Assembly (NCBI GenBank): GCA_021817045.1 | Contig: JAKAWG010000008.1 | Span: 1-64,000, forward strand | Length of the DNA: 64,000 nucleotides | Direction of reading: 5' to 3' | Origin: Acidobacteriota bacterium | GTDB taxonomy: Bacteria; Acidobacteriota; Terriglobia; UBA7540 | Shown: in pieces, positions 17,151-26,086 of the stretch | How the letters are laid out: every line of letters begins with the position of its first letter | Numbering within the stretch: position 1 is the first letter of the stretch | The notes under the pieces: generated by a model | Seen by the model: only the letters and a program-made list of their open reading frames with translations | The model's database searches: none | What the model was told of the DNA's origin: nothing | Made by a program: the position numbers and the translations under genes

Positions 17151-20100
17151 ATGCCGGTCAAACTGAATTTCAAGGACACTCGCGTCATCGTCGTGGCCGT
17201 CGTGGTGGCAGGGGTTTCGCTGGCGATTGGAGTGAAGTACTTTTCGCACGCCTTTCCCGAGGCCTCCATCCACTTTCGCGTTAACCGGAATGAGTCCGCC
17301 CGCATCGCTGCGCAGTTTCTGCGGGCGCGGGGTTTTCATCTTGCCGGATACCGTCACGCGGCCGTGTTCAATTACGACGACGAAGCCAAACTCTATCTCG
17401 AGCGCACCCAAGGCCTCAAGCGCATGGATCGCCTCACCAGCGGCCCCGTACACTTGTGGCGGTGGTCACACCGCTGGTTCAGGCCGCTGCACAAGGAGGA
17501 ATTTTCTGTTGACGTTACGCCCGCGGGCCAGGTGGTAGGCTTCGACCACGAGATCCGCGAGAACGCACCCGGCGCCAGCCTTCCCCAGGATCAGGCGCGT
17601 TCTCTGGCCGAAAGCTTTCTGACCAGTGTGATGAAGGAAAACCTCGGCGATCTTGCGTTCGTGGAGGCAAGAAGCCAGAAGCGCCCGGCGCGCACGGATT
17701 ACACCTTCACGTGGAAGCGCAAGAGTGTCCATCTGGGCGCGGGCAGCTTGCGCGTCGCCGTTCGGGTGGACGGCAACCAGGTCGCCGGCTATCAGGAGTA
17801 CGTTAAGATTCCTGAGGATTGGCTTCGCGGTTATCAAAAGCTTCGTTCAAAGAACAATTCGGCTCAACTGGTAGACCAGGTCTTTTGGGTCCTGCTGAGC
17901 ATTGGGCTGCTGGCCGTGCTCATTGAGCGCATACGCGACCGGGACGCGCCCCTGAAGTTGGCCGCCGCCTTCGGAGCCGTCGCGGCCTTACTCGCCTGTT
18001 TGAGCCAGTTGAACGCTTTCCCGCTCGCCGAGTTCTCCTATCAGACGACGGACACTTTTTCGAGCTTTGTCTCAAGCTACCTCTTTCAGGCCGTCATGGG
18101 TGGCGTCGGGTTGGGTGTGCTGATCTTCCTGGTTGTGGCCGGTTCGGAGCCAGTCTATCGGGAAAGCTTTCCGCAATTCGTCTCTTTCCGGCGCTATTTC
18201 ACGTGGAAAGGTCTTCGCTCCCGTTCGTTTTTCATGGCGAACGTCGTGGGCATTTCGATCACGTTCTTCTTTTTCGCTTACCAGACGGTATTTTACCTGG
18301 CCGCCAACCACTTAGGCGCGTGGGCGCCCTCTGATATTCCCTTTTCGAACGACCTGAACACGCACATTCCCTGGGTGGCGGTCCTGTTCGGCGGCTTTTT
18401 CCCCGCGGTCTCGGAAGAGCTGCAGTTTCGCGCTTTCGCCATCCCCTTCCTGAAGAAACTAACGCGTTCGTGGCCGCTGGCGATCATCCTGGCGGCGTTC
18501 AACTGGGGCTTCTTGCACTCGGCCTATCCGAACGAGCCCTTTTTCATCCGCGGGGTGGAAGTCGGTGTGGCGGGGATCATCGTCGGCATCATTATGCTTC
18601 GCTTTGGTATTCTGGCGACGCTGATGTGGCACTACTCCGTCGACGCACTGTACTCAGCCTTTCTGCTTTTGCGCTCACCCAATCATTACCTCATGTTTTC
18701 CGGCGGACTTTCGGCGGGCGTCATGCTTATCCCGTTGGTGGTTTCACTTGTCGCCTACCTGCGGACGGGAACTTTCTCGGACGAAGCGCCGCTGACGAAC
18801 ACCGCCCAGGGCGTCGCGCGCGCCCCCCGCGCGGAAGTGGAGGCGGCCACACCAGCACCGTATGCAGGTCTTTCGCGGCGCACCGGCCTCCTCGCCTTGG
18901 CCGTAGTCGTCGTGTTTGGTGCAATCGCTTTTCTTAAGGTTTACCGGCTGGGCGAGGGCATCAAGATACGCACCGATCGGGTTCAGGCGGTAAGCGCAGC
19001 CGAGCGGTATCTCGCCGGCCGGGGCGTGAACACCGGCCCTTACCTTCACGCCGCCTGGCTTCGCGGCAATGTGGACCCGCTCGTCGTGCGTTATTTTCTT
19101 CAGCGCTTTCCCGTGCGCAAGACAGACTCAATTCTCCGTCGCGCCTCCAAGCCGGAGCTCTGGGAGGTACGCTTCTTTCGGCCTCTTCAACCAGAGGAAT
19201 ATCGCGTCTACCTGGATCCCCAGACGGGCCGCGTGTTTGACTCCCGTCACGTGCTCGACGAAACGGCGCCCGGCGCAAGCCTTACGCCCGAGCAAGCCGT
19301 GGCGCTGGCTAAAAAATCCCTGGCCGAGCACGGAGATAATGCAGCTAATTTTGCGTTGCAGGGCTCATTCGCGGAAAAGCGGCCTGCGCGCGAGGATTAC
19401 ACCCTCGTCTGGCAAGCCAAGCCCGGCGATCCGCGAAACGCCGGCGGCGCGTTTTACCGCCTGGTTGTGCAGTTGGCCGGCTCGGAGGTCGTCGGCTTTT
19501 CGCACACGTACAAGCTGCCAGAGGAATGGGTGCGCCGCGAAAGTTCATCCAGCCTCATCAATTCGGCTCTGCTGGGAATCGAAATCCTGCTTGGCTCAGG
19601 ACTCGTTGCCGGAGCGATCGTTTTGTTTGTAAGGCAGGTGCGGCGAGGACGCATCCCCTGGGCTGCCTCGCTGAAAGTGGCGGTCGCCGTGGCGCTCCTA
19701 CTCGCCATTTCCGATCTCAATCAGTTGCCGCTGATCGAGCGCGCTTACCCCACTTCTGTCCCCTTGTCCTCGTTTGAGCTTCAGGTGGCCGTCAGCCTGA
19801 TTGTAACCATAATTCTCGGCGGCGCTTTGCTGTGGCTGCTGGTTGGACTCACCACCAGCCTTTACCCGGAGGCGTGGCGGCTGCTTGAGACCCGCCAGCG
19901 GCGGGTCTGGCGGCGGGACGCTGGGATCGCTCTGGTGGCCGGCCTTGCGGTCTCCGCCGGGTTGGAAAAGTTTCTCGCCCTGTTTGCCGATCGCGCGCAC
20001 GCTTACGGGCTGGTAGGTTTCCCATCTCCCCCGCAGGCGCTTGACGCGTATTTGCCCGCCTTTGACGTTTTGGGGCACGGCCTGATTTACGGTGTGGCGG

Positions 20101-20495
20101 GAGCTGCGGCGCTTGGCGTGCTCGTCTACGGAGTGATGGCGGGCTGGAGGCGCAAGGCATGGTGGCTCTGGGCCGGCGGCGCAGTGCTACTTGTGGCCAT
20201 CGGACCGCCCGGAGCTCATTCATTCGCCGAGTGGGCTGCCGGCTGGTCCATGCGCTTTATTCCGTTGGTGGCAGCCGTTGCGCTGCTCGCACTGTTCTTC
20301 AGGAATAATCCTCTCGCTTATTGCGCCGGCGCGTTCTGCTCCGCATGTGCGCCTCCGCTGATCGTCTTGCTTTCCCAGCCGGCTCACTTTTTCCGCTGGA
20401 ACGGCGTGGCAGCGGCCATCTTCGTGGCGGGCGTGCTGATTTGGCTGTTTGCGCCCGGCAGCGCGTCGGGGAAAAGCCTCGATTCGGGGGTCTAG
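17151..20495 (+). CDS. Very large CPBP-family intramembrane metalloprotease with internal duplication
   Basis: The 1114-residue product has two similar halves. Each begins with one membrane segment, then about 190 extracytoplasmic residues, then a membrane bundle. In the first half the CPBP (Abi/Rce1) motifs are complete: EExxxR at 422-427 (EELQFR), FNWGFLH at 450-456 and HYSVDALY from His494. CPBP members are zinc-independent or metal-dependent glutamyl membrane proteases, or bacteriocin-immunity proteins. In the second half (about 570-1114) the extracytoplasmic domain is repeated (FFRPLQPEEYRVYLDPQTGR against FRPLHKEEFSVDVTPAGQV; ENAPGASL against ETAPGASL; KIPEDWLR against KLPEEWVR) but no EExxxR motif follows. 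The start ATG is 8 nt after the GNAT gene. Confidence 0.8.
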   Translation: MPVKLNFKDTRVIVVAVVVAGVSLAIGVKYFSHAFPEASIHFRVNRNESARIAAQFLRARGFHLAGYRHAAVFNYDDEAKLYLERTQGLKRMDRLTSGPVHLWRWSHRWFRPLHKEEFSVDVTPAGQVVGFDHEIRENAPGASLPQDQARSLAESFLTSVMKENLGDLAFVEARSQKRPARTDYTFTWKRKSVHLGAGSLRVAVRVDGNQVAGYQEYVKIPEDWLRGYQKLRSKNNSAQLVDQVFWVLLSIGLLAVLIERIRDRDAPLKLAAAFGAVAALLACLSQLNAFPLAEFSYQTTDTFSSFVSSYLFQAVMGGVGLGVLIFLVVAGSEPVYRESFPQFVSFRRYFTWKGLRSRSFFMANVVGISITFFFFAYQTVFYLAANHLGAWAPSDIPFSNDLNTHIPWVAVLFGGFFPAVSEELQFRAFAIPFLKKLTRSWPLAIILAAFNWGFLHSAYPNEPFFIRGVEVGVAGIIVGIIMLRFGILATLMWHYSVDALYSAFLLLRSPNHYLMFSGGLSAGVMLIPLVVSLVAYLRTGTFSDEAPLTNTAQGVARAPRAEVEAATPAPYAGLSRRTGLLALAVVVVFGAIAFLKVYRLGEGIKIRTDRVQAVSAAERYLAGRGVNTGPYLHAAWLRGNVDPLVVRYFLQRFPVRKTDSILRRASKPELWEVRFFRPLQPEEYRVYLDPQTGRVFDSRHVLDETAPGASLTPEQAVALAKKSLAEHGDNAANFALQGSFAEKRPAREDYTLVWQAKPGDPRNAGGAFYRLVVQLAGSEVVGFSHTYKLPEEWVRRESSSSLINSALLGIEILLGSGLVAGAIVLFVRQVRRGRIPWAASLKVAVAVALLLAISDLNQLPLIERAYPTSVPLSSFELQVAVSLIVTIILGGALLWLLVGLTTSLYPEAWRLLETRQRRVWRRDAGIALVAGLAVSAGLEKFLALFADRAHAYGLVGFPSPPQALDAYLPAFDVLGHGLIYGVAGAAALGVLVYGVMAGWRRKAWWLWAGGAVLLVAIGPPGAHSFAEWAAGWSMRFIPLVAAVALLALFFRNNPLAYCAGAFCSACAPPLIVLLSQPAHFFRWNGVAAAIFVAGVLIWLFAPGSASGKSLDSGV

Positions 20496-20792
20496 CGGTC
20501 CAGAATCAAGCAGCGAATTTAACGCGCTGCGGAGCCGGGTCCGCTCGAAGAATATCCAGACTCAGAAGCTGGACGAAGTTGCCGACAGCGGCACTGGGCA
20601 TCGTGAGCCGGCACTCGGTCTGGAGCCGGGGTATGGCCGGACGCGGAACGTTAGGCTCTGACCGTCAGACAGCCGTACTTCGGGAAAAGCGGAATTTGTT
20701 TTTCGAAAGTTCGGGTATTGGATAGCCGCCAAAGGTGTGAACATCTGATCGAGGCTTAACTAGCGAAAGAACGGACACCGGGAAGGAGTGAG
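20496..20792. other. Intergenic region
   Basis: About 300 bp between the CPBP gene and the GH28 gene. No gene, hairpin of note or repeat element is seen. A promoter for the GH28-GH38 pair is expected here but not identified. Confidence 0.3.
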
Positions 20793-22475
20793 ATGAACAG
20801 AAGAGGGATGCTGGGGCTCGGCGCGGCGGCGCTCGGGTTGCCCGCAATGGCTCTGGCGGATGATCTCCGCACCAGAAGGCTTTTCGATGTTGAGAGCTAC
20901 GGCGCACGTGGAGATGGCAAAACCAAGAATACCGGCGCAATTCAGAAGGCCATCGACGCAGCCTACAAAGCCGGGGGCGGAACCGTCTTTTTCGGGCCAG
21001 GCAGGTATCTCTCCGGTGGAGTCGTCTTGAAAGACAACGTGACCTTGTACCTGGAAGCCAACGCGACCCTTCTCGGCAGCAGGAACATTCACGACTTTGA
21101 ACCGCACTTCGCCCTAAACCCGCACGTCACGGACAACATCCGGCACTTGATCTTCGCGCGAGACGCCGTCAACATTGCGGTCTGCGGAATGGGCCGGATC
21201 GATGGCCAGGGGCCGACGTTCTGGAAGCCCACGCACGTGCCGCAAAGGCCTCCGGATTTATGGAAAGAGACAATCAACGCGGCATGGGAGGCGGTGGATG
21301 GGGGTACACGTCTGGATATGCGCCCCTCGCCGCTACTGGAGTTCGTCCACTGCCGAAATCTTCGCATCGAAGGGATCACGATTGCGAACCCTCCCGGGTG
21401 GACCCTGCGGCCCATCGATTGCGAGTCGGTGTTCATCAACGGGTTACGGGTTCGGGGTTCGGTACACGGGCCGAATACGGATGGCATGGACGTCACTGGC
21501 TGCCGGAACGTTTTCATTTCGAACTGTGACATTGCGACGGGTGATGATGCACTTTGTATCAAGAGCGAGAATCCTTACGGAAGTGAGGTTCCTCCGACCA
21601 AGAACATTACCATCACGAACTGTGTCCTCACGGGTTCTTCCAACGGTTTTAAGATGGGGACCGCCAGCAAGGGGGCTTTCGAGAACATCACCTTCGCAAA
21701 TTCGGTCGTTTACAATGACGACGTTCCGTTGAACTATCGCCTCATTTCGGGAGTCGCCATTGAAATGGTGGATGGCGGGAGCATTGACGGCGTGCTGGTT
21801 TCTAACATTCGCATGCAGAACGTCCGCACCCCCATTTTCGTGCGCCTGGGCAATCGCAGCGGCAACCCGCCCAGTGGCCCGAAGCCACATGCCCTGCGTG
21901 GGGTCATGATTGATAACGTGCATGCCACAGGAGCGATCCTCACGTCTTTGGTGACCGGCCTCCCCGGCCACGACGTCGAAGACGTGACCCTCACCAACAT
22001 TCGTATTGACACGGAGGAGGGTGGCGAGCTTGCATGGGTGACGCGCGAAATCCCGGAACTTCCCGCAGACTATCCTGAAGCGCGGATGTTTGGCCGCCTG
22101 CCTGCTTACGGCTTCTACTGCCGCCACGTTCACGGAGTTCGGTTTGAAAACGTTTGCGTTGAAGCTCGCCGGCGCGACATGCGTCCGCTCCTGCTTTGCG
22201 ACGACGTCAAAAATCTTACTGCCGGCAGTCTCGCGGGAAGCGCGCCAGCCAGCCGCGAACCTCTCCTTCTTTTTCGCAACGTGCGGCGTGCCTTCATCCA
22301 CGGATGCTGCGTCCCACCACACACGGAAACTTTCCTCCGTGCCGAGGGTCAACTCAGCTCCGACATCAGCCTGGTCGGAAACGACCTGAGCGGGGCAGCA
22401 AACGCCACGGAAACGCTTCACGGCGCGCCTGACGGTGCAGTCTCCGAAGCAGCAAACAAAATGGCGTCCGATTGA
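20793..22475 (+). CDS. Tat-exported GH28-like polygalacturonase
   Basis: The 560-residue protein has an N-terminal twin-Arg leader MNRRGMLGLGAAALGLPAMALA and a right-handed parallel beta-helix. The opening FDVESYGARGDGKTKNTGAIQKAI is typical of pectinase-like beta-helix enzymes. GH28 catalytic Asp motifs are present as GPNTDGMDV and TGDDALCIKS. The usual following GHG His motif is replaced by SSNGFKMGT. GH28 enzymes hydrolyse galacturonic or rhamnogalacturonic linkages in pectin. GGAAGGAG lies just ahead of the ATG. It begins a plus-strand pair with the GH38 gene. Confidence 0.85.
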   Translation: MNRRGMLGLGAAALGLPAMALADDLRTRRLFDVESYGARGDGKTKNTGAIQKAIDAAYKAGGGTVFFGPGRYLSGGVVLKDNVTLYLEANATLLGSRNIHDFEPHFALNPHVTDNIRHLIFARDAVNIAVCGMGRIDGQGPTFWKPTHVPQRPPDLWKETINAAWEAVDGGTRLDMRPSPLLEFVHCRNLRIEGITIANPPGWTLRPIDCESVFINGLRVRGSVHGPNTDGMDVTGCRNVFISNCDIATGDDALCIKSENPYGSEVPPTKNITITNCVLTGSSNGFKMGTASKGAFENITFANSVVYNDDVPLNYRLISGVAIEMVDGGSIDGVLVSNIRMQNVRTPIFVRLGNRSGNPPSGPKPHALRGVMIDNVHATGAILTSLVTGLPGHDVEDVTLTNIRIDTEEGGELAWVTREIPELPADYPEARMFGRLPAYGFYCRHVHGVRFENVCVEARRRDMRPLLLCDDVKNLTAGSLAGSAPASREPLLLFRNVRRAFIHGCCVPPHTETFLRAEGQLSSDISLVGNDLSGAANATETLHGAPDGAVSEAANKMASD

Positions 22476-22552
22476 ATGACGGCTGCCCCGCAAGCAGTAA
22501 AGCCGGAAAATCGTCGATCGGGCAAAGATTCTTCAACTTGCGGGAGGGGCGT

Positions 22553-25500
22553 ATGAACCGTCGAAGTTTCTTACGAAGCGCCGCTATTCTGGGTGCGGGC
22601 TATGGGGCGGCTGCCGAAATTTACAGAGCAGGCCATCCCACTCGCTTGGTGGCAGCAGCCCAGAGGCTGAAGCCGGCGAACCCGGACTGGGCTGATCCCC
22701 GATTCAAAACCAAAGTTCAAGCGTCTTCTTACGTTGAAGACCCCCCATGGGGCTATCTACCCGGCAACGTCTTTGGGGACAGGTTCCTTCGAGGCTGGAG
22801 GGCCGACGACCAAGCTCAGGGCGCCTGGCTGGAGATCAACTTTTCCCAGCAGCGGCCGGTGAGCGAAATCTGGATTCTCACTCAGCCCATACCTCCAGAC
22901 ATCGTTGGCGAAAGCGTGTACTCGACGCTGCACCCGCGCGCCGCCCAGTACGCGCCGCCTCGCCGCGTTCAAATCAGGTTTTCCAATGGCTTCGCGATGA
23001 ACGCTGATCTTCGCCAGGCCGAGTTCTTCCAGATCGTTTCGCTGACGGAACCGCAGACAACTGCCTTGCTTCGAATCGTTGTTGAAGATGTCTGGGAAAA
23101 GCCAGGCAGGCTGGAAACGGGCATTGCCAAACTGCGTGTCTTTCCGCTGCCACATGAACGTACCTTCGAAATCGATGCCTACGAAATGTATGACGTCCAT
23201 GACGGACAACCGGTGCAGACGGCAACCTTGCACTTCATAAATCCCGGCGGACAGCTAACTGACGCGCGGCTGGTGATTTCGCACAAGGGGAATACGGCGA
23301 AAGAAATCTCTCTCACTCAGATTCCAGAGCGAGCCGTCAGCCGTCAGAGAATCTTGATCCCCGCTCCGTACCAGGACACGGTGATGGATTTCGAGATTCC
23401 GGCGTCGTCCTTGGGGACTGGCCGATCTTTGCGCGTCCCCGCCTATCACTCTTACTTTGACGGCGGCACCTTTGCCCTGAACTGCACATGCCATAACGAC
23501 CTTGGCTGGCTGGACACACAGAAGAAGACAGCAGACTATCGCTCCGCCGACATTATCCTGCCAGCTTTGAAGCTGCTCAGAGAATATCCGGAATTCTGCT
23601 ATTCCATGGAATCAACCACGTACCTGATGGAGTTTCTGCAGCGTCATCCGGACCTTCAGGATGAAATGACGGGAGTCATGCGCGAGCGGCGCTTTATGTG
23701 GGGTGCCAGCTACGTGCAGTGTCTCGAAGCGCATGTGGGCCCTGAGAACCTGGCGCGGCAGTTCTATTTTGGTCGGCGCTGGCTGCAGAAAAAGTTTCCG
23801 GGCGTTGACACCCGTTTCTATGTGAAGACCGATCCTGCCGGGCTGACCTTGCAGATGCCCCAGATTCTTGCGCGGGCAGGAATCAAGTACCTGGTCCAGG
23901 GCCGGTTCCCGTACGGATACTACCGCTGGGAAGCACCCGACGGCTCCTTTGTTTTCACCTATGCTTACCAGTATGCGGACCCGATCCCACTGCTGGATCC
24001 CAAGGGAAATCACGGTTGGCTTTTCTATGCCCAGGAACGCAAGTACTTCTACGCTCCGCGTCACCTGCCGCGAACGTTTTGTTACGATTACACAAGCGAC
24101 TATCTTCCTCCCCAACCTGCACTGCCCCCTTACGTCCGGGAACAAAATGAGGCCATGAAGCGCTTCGGCCGCAATTGGAATGAGCACAATCGCTCCCGGC
24201 AGATTCATCCACCCGAAATGAAGTTTGTCACGCCGGAGGAATTCTTGGATGAATTCACCCGGCATTCGCTTGATCTCGCTACGCTCAAGGGCGACTGGCC
24301 ACTGAACTGGGCTTATTACGATGAACCCGGTCACCGCGAAGGGCTGCTGGCAGGACGCGAAGCGCACAATCGCCTGCTCGCTGCCGAGCGGCTGTTTGCA
24401 GGACTCAGCCTCACCTCAGGTTTTCAAGATTATCCCCAGCAAACCTTCACCGAAGCGTGGATGGCTAACTGTTGGCCGGATCACGGGTGGGGCGGTAATC
24501 GAGGAACCGTCACGGACGGGGTTTACGTTGCTTCCTACGAAAAGTCCAAACGGTTGGCAAACCAGTTGCTGAACGAAGCGGGGTCACGACTTATCAAGAG
24601 GATCCCGAAGCGTAGCGCCGGGCTTCAGCACGGCAACGCCGGATTCAAGGACGGCGCGACGTCGGAGATTCCTTTGGCCGTCTTCAACCCGCTTTCCTGG
24701 GAAAGGACGGACGTAGTGCGCTGCCATTTTCAGAAGCCTGCCGGTCGGCATGCCTTTGTCCTGCGCGATGCGTCAGGGCGCGAGGTGCCTTATGAGATTC
24801 TCGACTCCCCCGGAAACGGTTTGAGCACCGAGATCGTTTTCGTCGCTGAGGCGGTGCCTTCTCTCGGGTACTGCACGTATTCTCTCGAGCCCTCTTCTGT
24901 GTCCCCTCCGGTAATACCGTTAACCGGTAAGAAGATTGAAAACGACTTTTTCAAAATGGCCTTCGGAAGCGGCGGAATCAAGAGCCTCTACGACAAGAAG
25001 TTGAAATGGGAAGTGCTTCGCACGGAGAAGTTCGACGGCGGAGAGGTGATCCAGTTTACGGCGCCTGGGTATGCCTGGGATCGTGCGGAAAATGTAACCA
25101 TGGAGCACTTCGATAAGACCAGCAATCATGCCTTTCCGCTCAAGAGTGTGAGTCGAGGTCCCGTCCGCGTGACGGCACGGCGCGAAGCCTCTTTCAAGCA
25201 TTTTATTCTTCGTGAGCACTTCTGCATCTATCATCTCTTGCCGCGAGTGGAGGTCGACCTGGAGATCATGAACTGGGACGGTCAGAAAAGAAGAGAACTA
25301 CGAGCCGTCTTTCCGATAAACCTGGATGATGCGCGTATCGCTTATGAAGTTCAGTTTGGAAAAGTGGAGTTGGGAAAAGACGAGTTGGATTTCACGCTCT
25401 TGCCTCGAGACCCTTACAGTGCCTTCAACCCTGATTTTTACGGAGGCGATCACCCGCTTCCCTTTCGTGAAGCTATCAATTGGATTGACGCTTCGAGCCG

Positions 25501-26059
25501 AAACTATCTCGGGCATGGTTGCCTGTCCGCTTCCGACATTACGCTTCACCTGTTTCGCGACGAAACCCCGAACCCGGCTCCTTATCCGTTGCTGCAGCAC
25601 GTTTTGTTGTCCACGCGCAAGAGCCAAGGGTGGAACCCGGTATATTGGTTTACCCAGAAAGGTACTCACCGCTACCGCACGGCCTTGCTTCCGCACCAAG
25701 GAGATTGGCGGCTGCGCTATCGCGAGGCCATCGGCTTTAACTACCCCTTAGTGGCCTTTGTGGGCGCTGGCGCTGTGCCGGCAAGCCCTTCGGCAACTGC
25801 CTTCTTCTGTCTCGAGCCTGCCAATCTAGTTCTGACAGCCTTGAAGAAAAGCGAAGACGATGACCGTCTGGTGCTTCGCTTTTACGAAGCGGAGGGATTC
25901 GAGACACCGGCACGAATTCGATTTGCAAGCCCCATCAAGCGTGCCTGGAGAGCAAACCTCATTGAGGATGATGAATCGCCGCTCGAACCGTTGGCGGATG
26001 GGTCACTGCAAATTGCGGTCAAGCCCTGGGAAATTGTGACGCTCAAGACGGCCTTTTGA
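22553..26059 (+). CDS. Tat-exported GH38-like alpha-mannosidase
   Basis: The product has 1168 residues, with a Tat leader MNRRSFLRSAAILGAGYGAAAE. The ATG at 22553 has GGGAGGGG 4-11 nt upstream. Residues about 45-180 form a discoidin-like beta-domain (GWRADDQAQGAWLEINFSQQ). The GH38 catalytic domain then begins with CTCHNDLGWLDT (zinc-binding His and Asp), continues through FMWGASYVQCLEAHVGPENL, and contains FYVKTDPAG, where Asp is the expected nucleophile. WPDHGWGG holds a further zinc-ligand-like His. A C-terminal beta-domain follows (DRLVLRFYEAEG). GH38 enzymes remove alpha-mannose. It sits 77 nt after GH28. Confidence 0.85.
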   Translation: MNRRSFLRSAAILGAGYGAAAEIYRAGHPTRLVAAAQRLKPANPDWADPRFKTKVQASSYVEDPPWGYLPGNVFGDRFLRGWRADDQAQGAWLEINFSQQRPVSEIWILTQPIPPDIVGESVYSTLHPRAAQYAPPRRVQIRFSNGFAMNADLRQAEFFQIVSLTEPQTTALLRIVVEDVWEKPGRLETGIAKLRVFPLPHERTFEIDAYEMYDVHDGQPVQTATLHFINPGGQLTDARLVISHKGNTAKEISLTQIPERAVSRQRILIPAPYQDTVMDFEIPASSLGTGRSLRVPAYHSYFDGGTFALNCTCHNDLGWLDTQKKTADYRSADIILPALKLLREYPEFCYSMESTTYLMEFLQRHPDLQDEMTGVMRERRFMWGASYVQCLEAHVGPENLARQFYFGRRWLQKKFPGVDTRFYVKTDPAGLTLQMPQILARAGIKYLVQGRFPYGYYRWEAPDGSFVFTYAYQYADPIPLLDPKGNHGWLFYAQERKYFYAPRHLPRTFCYDYTSDYLPPQPALPPYVREQNEAMKRFGRNWNEHNRSRQIHPPEMKFVTPEEFLDEFTRHSLDLATLKGDWPLNWAYYDEPGHREGLLAGREAHNRLLAAERLFAGLSLTSGFQDYPQQTFTEAWMANCWPDHGWGGNRGTVTDGVYVASYEKSKRLANQLLNEAGSRLIKRIPKRSAGLQHGNAGFKDGATSEIPLAVFNPLSWERTDVVRCHFQKPAGRHAFVLRDASGREVPYEILDSPGNGLSTEIVFVAEAVPSLGYCTYSLEPSSVSPPVIPLTGKKIENDFFKMAFGSGGIKSLYDKKLKWEVLRTEKFDGGEVIQFTAPGYAWDRAENVTMEHFDKTSNHAFPLKSVSRGPVRVTARREASFKHFILREHFCIYHLLPRVEVDLEIMNWDGQKRRELRAVFPINLDDARIAYEVQFGKVELGKDELDFTLLPRDPYSAFNPDFYGGDHPLPFREAINWIDASSRNYLGHGCLSASDITLHLFRDETPNPAPYPLLQHVLLSTRKSQGWNPVYWFTQKGTHRYRTALLPHQGDWRLRYREAIGFNYPLVAFVGAGAVPASPSATAFFCLEPANLVLTALKKSEDDDRLVLRFYEAEGFETPARIRFASPIKRAWRANLIEDDESPLEPLADGSLQIAVKPWEIVTLKTAF

Positions 26060-26086
26060 AACGCCAGAGTCAAATCTGACCGCAGA

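Noticed and set aside
21444-22493. 349-residue open frame antisense to the GH28 gene
   Set aside because: The plus strand has clear GH28 motifs and a Tat leader; the antisense frame has no recognisable domain or ribosome site and is typical of high-GC shadow frames.
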